DNA of 11,684 nucleotides from Clostridia bacterium (GTDB taxonomy: Bacteria > Bacillota > Clostridia > Christensenellales > CAG-1252): positions 1-11,684 of the forward strand of contig JAGAAA010000119.1 of the NCBI GenBank assembly GCA_017615495.1. Reading direction: 5' to 3'. Made by a program: the position numbers and the translations under genes. Positions 7,902-11,684 of the stretch are shown here, piece after piece; position 1 is the stretch's first letter; each line of letters begins with the position of its first letter. The notes beneath the pieces were generated by a model. The model saw only the letters and a list, made by a program, of their open reading frames with translations. It searched no databases and was not told where the DNA came from.

Positions 7902-8954
7902 TTACTTACTCGCCTTAACGATGGCGTCAAGCACTTGCTCCGGCGAGGGGATCATACCGCCCACGCGGTTGCAAAGGGTGACGGGGACTTTGCACTCGGA
8001 TGCGAGGCGAACGTCCTCGATCATCTGCCCCATATTGAGTTCCACAGAGATGATCTGCTTGACGTGCGTCGCCGCCTTCTTGAAGGGAGCGTCGGGGAAC
8101 GGCCACAAGGTGATGGGACGGATAAGGCCCGCCTTGATGCCTCTCTTTCTGGCTTCGTTGACGGCGTTTTTGCTGACGCGCGCCGCGATACCAAACGCCG
8201 CGATGGCGATATCGGCGTCGTCCATCATGTACTCCTCGTACATCGTTTCGTTCTTCTTGACGAGCTCGTAGCGCTCGAATCTTGCGATGTTGAGCTTCTC
8301 AAGTTCTTCCGGAACGAGGGAGAGAGAATTGACGATGTTGTGCTTGCGCTTCATTTCGGTGCCCGTGGTCGCCCAAGGCTTCTCAGGCGCGGGAGCAACG
8401 TCGAAGTTGAGGTCGACCGGCTCCATCATCTGCCCCATCGTGCCGTCCGCCAGCACCATGGAAGTCATGCGATACTTATCGGCAAGTTCAAACGCCTTGA
8501 CGGTAAGCTCCGCCATTTCCTGCACCGAGGAGGGGGCGAGGACGATCATATGATAATCGCCGTGGCCGCCGCCGCGCGTGGATTGGAAGTAATCCGATTG
8601 GCTGGGTTGGATGCCGCCGAGACCGGGGCCGCCGCGCTGCACGTTGACCACGAGAGCGGGAAGATCCGCACCGGCAAGGTAGCTGATACCTTCGCCCTTC
8701 AAAGAGATGCCCGGGCTAGAAGACGAGGTCATAACGCGAAGACCCGCGCTTGCCACGCCGTAAACCATGTTGATCGCCGCGATCTCACTTTCCGCTTGAA
8801 GGAAGGTGCCGCCGATCTTGGGCATTCTCTTCGCCATGTACGCCGCGACCTCGGTCTGCGGAGTGATGGGATAGCCGAAGTAATGCCTGCAACCGGCTTT
8901 GATCGCCGCTTCCGCGATCGCTTCGTTGCCTTTCATGAGTACTTTGTCAGCCAT
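7902..8954 (-). CDS. vorB: 2-oxoacid:ferredoxin oxidoreductase, alpha subunit (2-ketoisovalerate type, VorB-like)
   Basis: 350 residues, the size of bacterial VorB. The N-terminal pyrimidine-binding domain shows YPITPQTE at 28-35 and the conserved glutamate region QAESEIAAIN at 53-62. The block from GGPGLGGIQPSQSDYFQ (108-124) to GGGHGDY (128-134) is the form I associate with ketoisovalerate rather than 2-oxoglutarate enzymes. The C-terminal transketolase-C-like domain has RPITLWPFP at 279-287 and ELNMGQM at 305-311. With the beta and gamma chains it interconverts branched 2-oxoacids and acyl-CoAs plus CO2, coupled to ferredoxin. The start ATG 8954 follows AGAGAGGTGA, which overlaps the stop of the ferredoxin gene 3 nt upstream. 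Gene order delta-alpha-beta-gamma is a standard one for this complex. The substrate is assigned from family resemblance and context, not proven. Confidence 0.92.
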   Translation of the reverse strand: MADKVLMKGNEAIAEAAIKAGCRHYFGYPITPQTEVAAYMAKRMPKIGGTFLQAESEIAAINMVYGVASAGLRVMTSSSSPGISLKGEGISYLAGADLPALVVNVQRGGPGLGGIQPSQSDYFQSTRGGGHGDYHMIVLAPSSVQEMAELTVKAFELADKYRMTSMVLADGTMGQMMEPVDLNFDVAPAPEKPWATTGTEMKRKHNIVNSLSLVPEELEKLNIARFERYELVKKNETMYEEYMMDDADIAIAAFGIAARVSKNAVNEARKRGIKAGLIRPITLWPFPDAPFKKAATHVKQIISVELNMGQMIEDVRLASECKVPVTLCNRVGGMIPSPEQVLDAIVKASK

Positions 8955-8957
8955 AGT

Positions 8958-9164
8958 TCACCTCTCTACTTTGATTATGAAATCAGGGCACATGATCGCG
9001 CAGGAGCCGCAACCGATGCAGTCATCGGGACGCGCCGCCTCCACGGGGTGATGCCCTCTTTTGTTGATCTTGTCGGGAGCGAGTTGCAGGACTTTTTTGG
9101 GACATACGTCCACGCACAATCCGCAGCCTTTGCAGTTATCTGTCCTAAACGTCAGTTTTGCCAT
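8958..9164 (-). CDS. 2-oxoacid:ferredoxin oxidoreductase, delta subunit (2x[4Fe-4S] ferredoxin)
   Basis: 68 residues with two complete cluster motifs: C11, C14, C17 and C21 (CKGCGLCVDVCP) and C49, C52, C55 and C59 (CIGCGSCAIMCP). The insert between them, with NKRGHHP at 34-40, is typical of VOR/KOR delta chains rather than free clostridial ferredoxin. It carries electrons between the TPP/Fe-S core of the complex and soluble ferredoxin. The start ATG 9164 is preceded by AAAGGAGA at 9171-9178, partly inside the end of the ATPase gene. It is the first oxidoreductase subunit gene of the operon. Confidence 0.95.
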   Translation of the reverse strand: MAKLTFRTDNCKGCGLCVDVCPKKVLQLAPDKINKRGHHPVEAARPDDCIGCGSCAIMCPDFIIKVER

Positions 9165-9176
9165 AAGCCATCTCCT

Positions 9177-9848
9177 TTACTGTATTTTCTTTTCGATAAA
9201 ATTCGGTTGCAACGTAAGCGGGAACAGCCCGTCTACCTTGCCGATCAGTTGTTTTGCCACGTCTTCCTTCACCGTGGTCATGCGGATGGGGAGCGACGCG
9301 AGTTTCGAAACCTCTTTAGCGTACGAGAGGGAAGAAAGCACGTCTTCCGCCGTCGTTTCCGCCCCGAGATTGGAATTGTTGATGATCCCGGTGAAGGGGA
9401 TCCCCGACGCAAGTTCGATCTCACGCATCACCTCGACGGTGCTTGCCGCATCCGCCGTCAACGGACGGAAGCGATTGATCACGAGAAGGTTTTCGTAATC
9501 GTTTTCCTCCAAAATGCCGGGACGAAGCCTGCCAAGCACCAACGCGCCGCGGTCGTCGCCGCCGATATCAAGCACGCAGGTCAACCCCTTGTCGTCCGTC
9601 ACCGCGTACATGTCTTGCGGCAAGGCGGGAATGTCAAGGTTGGTGTTTGCGTAGTCCGACACGATCAAGCGGATGCCCCTTTCCTGCAAAAAATCCATGC
9701 TGTCTTTTGTGCGGAAATATGGGTTCACGATGTCCAAGTCCGCTATCGCAACACGCTCCCGCTCCTTTCTGTACGCGGCGGCGAGATTGACTGCGATATT
9801 GGTTTTGCCACTTCCGTAGTGGCCGAGGATCATAGTGATTCGCTTCAT
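9177..9848 (-). CDS. ParA/MinD-like P-loop ATPase, first gene of the oxidoreductase operon
   Basis: 223 residues. Walker A is GHYGSGKTN at 9-17 with K15. A DLDIVNPYFRT block at 37-47 follows, as in the SIMIBI class (ParA, MinD, Mrp, CobB/CobQ-type NTPases), and DIGGDDRG at 94-101 is the Walker B region. Residue 10, where deviant-Walker ParA/MinD proteins carry their signature lysine, is histidine, so it is not a standard partition or cell-division ATPase. NRFRPL at 125-130 and NNSN at 157-160 fit a nucleotide-base-binding region. No membrane-targeting helix is evident at the C-terminus. Its place directly before the four subunit genes suggests a role in maturation (for example Fe-S or metal loading), assembly or localisation of the complex, but that is inference. 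No Shine-Dalgarno is visible before ATG 9848, and the predicted transcript start is only about 10 nt upstream. Confidence 0.85.
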   Translation of the reverse strand: MKRITMILGHYGSGKTNIAVNLAAAYRKERERVAIADLDIVNPYFRTKDSMDFLQERGIRLIVSDYANTNLDIPALPQDMYAVTDDKGLTCVLDIGGDDRGALVLGRLRPGILEENDYENLLVINRFRPLTADAASTVEVMREIELASGIPFTGIINNSNLGAETTAEDVLSSLSYAKEVSKLASLPIRMTTVKEDVAKQLIGKVDGLFPLTLQPNFIEKKIQ

Positions 9849-9864
9849 AATCGTGTATTTTGTT

Positions 9865-9894
9865 ATTATACTCTCTTTTTACGCTTTTTGTCAA
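9865..9894 (-). promoter_or_regulatory. Sigma-A-type promoter of the eight-gene operon
   Basis: On the minus strand a perfect TTGACA (9894-9889) and a perfect TATAAT (9870-9865) are separated by 18 nt in the 62-nt gap between two genes. Transcription should begin near 9857-9859, leaving a leader of about 10 nt before ATG 9848. This is too short for a riboswitch, T-box or attenuator, so control would have to come from a protein acting at the promoter or from later steps. No clear operator palindrome is visible apart from a CGCGCG run just upstream of the -35 box. Confidence 0.85.
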
Positions 9895-9910
9895 ACGCGC
9901 GCGAGGGAGA

Positions 9911-11684
9911 TCACAGCTTGTTTCTTTGGATCTTACCGCTCACGGTCTTGGGCAATTCGTCGCGGAAAACCACCACGCGCGGGTACTTGTACGGCGCGGT
10001 GTGGTGCTTAACGTACTCCTGGATCTCCTTGACCAAGTCGTCGGAAGGCTCTGTGCCCTTGGTCAAAACGATGCTTGCTTTGACGATTTGACCTCTGACT
10101 TCGTCAGGCACGGCGGAAACGCCGCATTCCAAAACGTAGGGGAGCTCCATAATGACGCTTTCGATCTCGAAGGGCCCGATGCGGTAGCCGGAAGACTTGA
10201 TGACGTCGTCCGCCCTGCCCACGTACCAGTAGAAGCCGTCTTCGTCACGCCAGGCAAGGTCGCCGGTGTGGTACCAACCGTCGTGGCGCGCTTCCTTGGT
10301 CTTTTCGGGGTCGCGATAGTACTCGGTAAAGAGCCCGATCGGGGAGCCGTTTTTGAGGCTGATGCAGATCTCGCCCGTTTCACCGTCGCCGACCTCTTTG
10401 CCTTCGGAATCCAAAAGCGCAACGTCGTAGATCGGCGCGGGCTTACCCATCGAACCGATCTTGTGCGGCGCGCCCACGAGGTTGCCGATGATCATCGTGG
10501 ATTCGGATTGACCGAACCCTTCGAGGATCTGAAGCCCCGTCGCCTTTTCAAATTGACGATATACCTCGGGGTTCAAGGCTTCGCCCGCCGTGGTCATATG
10601 GCGCACGGAAGAAAAATCGTATTTGGAAATGTCCTGCTTGATCATCATTCTGAGCATCGTCGGAGGTGCGCAGAAGGTGGTGATGTGGTACTTTGCGAAC
10701 ATCGGCAAGATGGTCGCCGCGTCAAAGCGGTCGAAATCGTAAACGAAGGTTGCCGCTTCGCACAGCCATTGCCCGTACAGTTTGCCCCACATCGACTTCG
10801 CCCAGCCGGTATCCGAGATGGTGAAGTGCAAGCCGTCGGGGTCGACGGTGTGCCAATACTTTGCGGTGTGGAAATGACCGAGGGCGTACTTGTAGTTGTG
10901 AGCCGCGATCTTGGGGTAGCCCGACGTGCCTGACGTGAAGAACATCAACATCGTGTCGTTGCCGCCCGGGGACATCTCGGTACGCTTGAAGTGAGTGCTG
11001 TAAAGGGGGTACTCTTCGTCAAAGTTCCTCCACCCTTCACGAGTGCCGTTGACGATAAGCTTGTTTTTGAGCGAGGGGCACTTTGCCGCCGCCAGATCCA
11101 CTTGATGCGCGGTATCGCCGTCTGCGGTACAGATGATGGTGCCGATCTCCGCACTGTTGAAACGATACTCGAAGTCGTGCTCCAAAAGTTGATTGGTGCC
11201 GGGGATCGCAATGGCGCCGAGCTTGTTGAGACCCAGCATGGCAAACCAGAATTGATAGTGTCTTTTGAGGACAAGCATAACCCTGTCGCCCTTTTTGATG
11301 CCGAGGGACTTAAAGTAGTTGGCGCAACGAGCGGACGCCTTTTTCATATCGAGGAAGGTGAAGCGGCGCTCGGTCATATCCTTGGAAACGTGCAACATGC
11401 ACATTTTGTCCGGCTCACGGTCCGCCACGGCGTCCACGATATCGAAGGCAAAGTTGAATTTTTCGGTGTTTTTGAACTTGATGGAAGTGGGCGTGCCGTG
11501 TTCGTCTTCTTCAACGTCGATGAACTTTTTATAAGCGCGCTCTTTGTCGTCGGCTTTTGCCTTGACGCCGTCCTGAATGGCTTTCACGGGGGAAAGCTCG
11601 GGGATGGGCTCTCCGGTGGGGTTGAGGACGATGGCGTAGAAGGTGCAGTCCTTCCCTTCCACCGCGATCATACCGTGCGGCGTG
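9911..11684 (-). CDS. ACSM-like AMP-forming acyl-CoA synthetase (medium/short-chain), N-terminus beyond the window
   Basis: The frame is open from the TGA at 9911-9913 to base 11684. From the first in-frame ATG (11671) it is 586 residues. The core starts near residue 70 (FNFAFDIVDAVA). P-loop FTSGTSGYPK is at 245-254, ISDTGWAKSMWGKLYGQW at 285-302 is the acyl-binding region typical of medium-chain (ACSM-type) synthetases, GFGQSE is at 385-390, HTGD at 468-471, GRADDVIKSSGYRIGPFEIES at 485-505, and the catalytic lysine K580 is in VSGK. It should form acyl-CoA from a carboxylic acid, ATP and CoA. ATG 11671 has no ribosome site upstream, and about 65 residues precede the core, more than the usual 30-40, so the real start probably lies beyond the window and may include an extra domain. 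No terminator separates it from the downstream operon, so read-through is possible. Confidence 0.92.
   Translation of the reverse strand, partial: TPHGMIAVEGKDCTFYAIVLNPTGEPIPELSPVKAIQDGVKAKADDKERAYKKFIDVEEDEHGTPTSIKFKNTEKFNFAFDIVDAVADREPDKMCMLHVSKDMTERRFTFLDMKKASARCANYFKSLGIKKGDRVMLVLKRHYQFWFAMLGLNKLGAIAIPGTNQLLEHDFEYRFNSAEIGTIICTADGDTAHQVDLAAAKCPSLKNKLIVNGTREGWRNFDEEYPLYSTHFKRTEMSPGGNDTMLMFFTSGTSGYPKIAAHNYKYALGHFHTAKYWHTVDPDGLHFTISDTGWAKSMWGKLYGQWLCEAATFVYDFDRFDAATILPMFAKYHITTFCAPPTMLRMMIKQDISKYDFSSVRHMTTAGEALNPEVYRQFEKATGLQILEGFGQSESTMIIGNLVGAPHKIGSMGKPAPIYDVALLDSEGKEVGDGETGEICISLKNGSPIGLFTEYYRDPEKTKEARHDGWYHTGDLAWRDEDGFYWYVGRADDVIKSSGYRIGPFEIESVIMELPYVLECGVSAVPDEVRGQIVKASIVLTKGTEPSDDLVKEIQEYVKHHTAPYKYPRVVVFRDELPKTVSGKIQRNKL

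Noticed and set aside
9895..9913. Terminator for the upstream acyl-CoA synthetase gene in the CG-rich stretch after its stop
   Set aside because: Only a short CGCGCG run is present, with no stable hairpin plus T-run before the next promoter.

Overview
The window reads as chromosomal DNA of an anaerobic, moderately GC-rich Clostridia-like bacterium, probably a gut or rumen lineage of the Christensenellales/Oscillospirales type. This rests on ferredoxin-linked 2-oxoacid chemistry, a MATE pump of Clostridial style, strong AGGAGG ribosome sites and a TTGACA/TATAAT promoter; the taxonomic guess is inference. Every gene I accept lies on the minus strand, so transcription runs from high to low coordinates. 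No rRNA, tRNA, CRISPR array or transposase gene was seen.

Layout in the direction of transcription. (1) 11684-9911: an ACSM-like AMP-forming acyl-CoA synthetase whose reading frame is still open at the window edge. (2) 9894-9865: a consensus sigma-A-type promoter. (3) 9848-1614: a tightly packed operon of eight genes, namely a ParA/MinD-like P-loop ATPase, the four subunits of a 2-oxoacid:ferredoxin oxidoreductase (delta, alpha, beta, gamma; best match the 2-ketoisovalerate type, VOR), a branched-chain aminotransferase (ilvE), a LeuA-like protein whose active-site metal ligands are gone but whose C-terminal leucine-binding-type domain is kept, and an 841-residue fusion of a sugar-isomerase-type TIM barrel to a FadD-like acyl-CoA synthetase. 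(4) 1617-1390: a compact array of small hairpins separated by AGTGAAGTT/AACTTCACT units, flanked by an 8-bp direct repeat, one copy of which contains the fusion gene's stop codon. (5) 1379-1346: a Rho-independent terminator. (6) 1311-1: a MATE efflux protein, cut off by the window edge.

Taken together, the operon encodes the interconversion of branched-chain acids, acyl-CoAs, 2-oxoacids and amino acids: acid + CoA + ATP to acyl-CoA (AMP-forming ligases), acyl-CoA + CO2 + reduced ferredoxin to 2-oxoacid (VOR, reversible), 2-oxoacid to valine, leucine or isoleucine (IlvE). AMP-forming ligases normally act in the activating direction, so I favour salvage of branched-chain fatty acids into amino acids over oxidative amino-acid fermentation; this is inference. 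The most unusual elements are the two adjacent, translationally coupled TIM-barrel proteins with degraded metal sites. One still carries a LeuA-type regulatory domain and the other is fused to an acyl-CoA ligase. They are candidates for an undescribed leucine- or metabolite-sensing control layer on this pathway.
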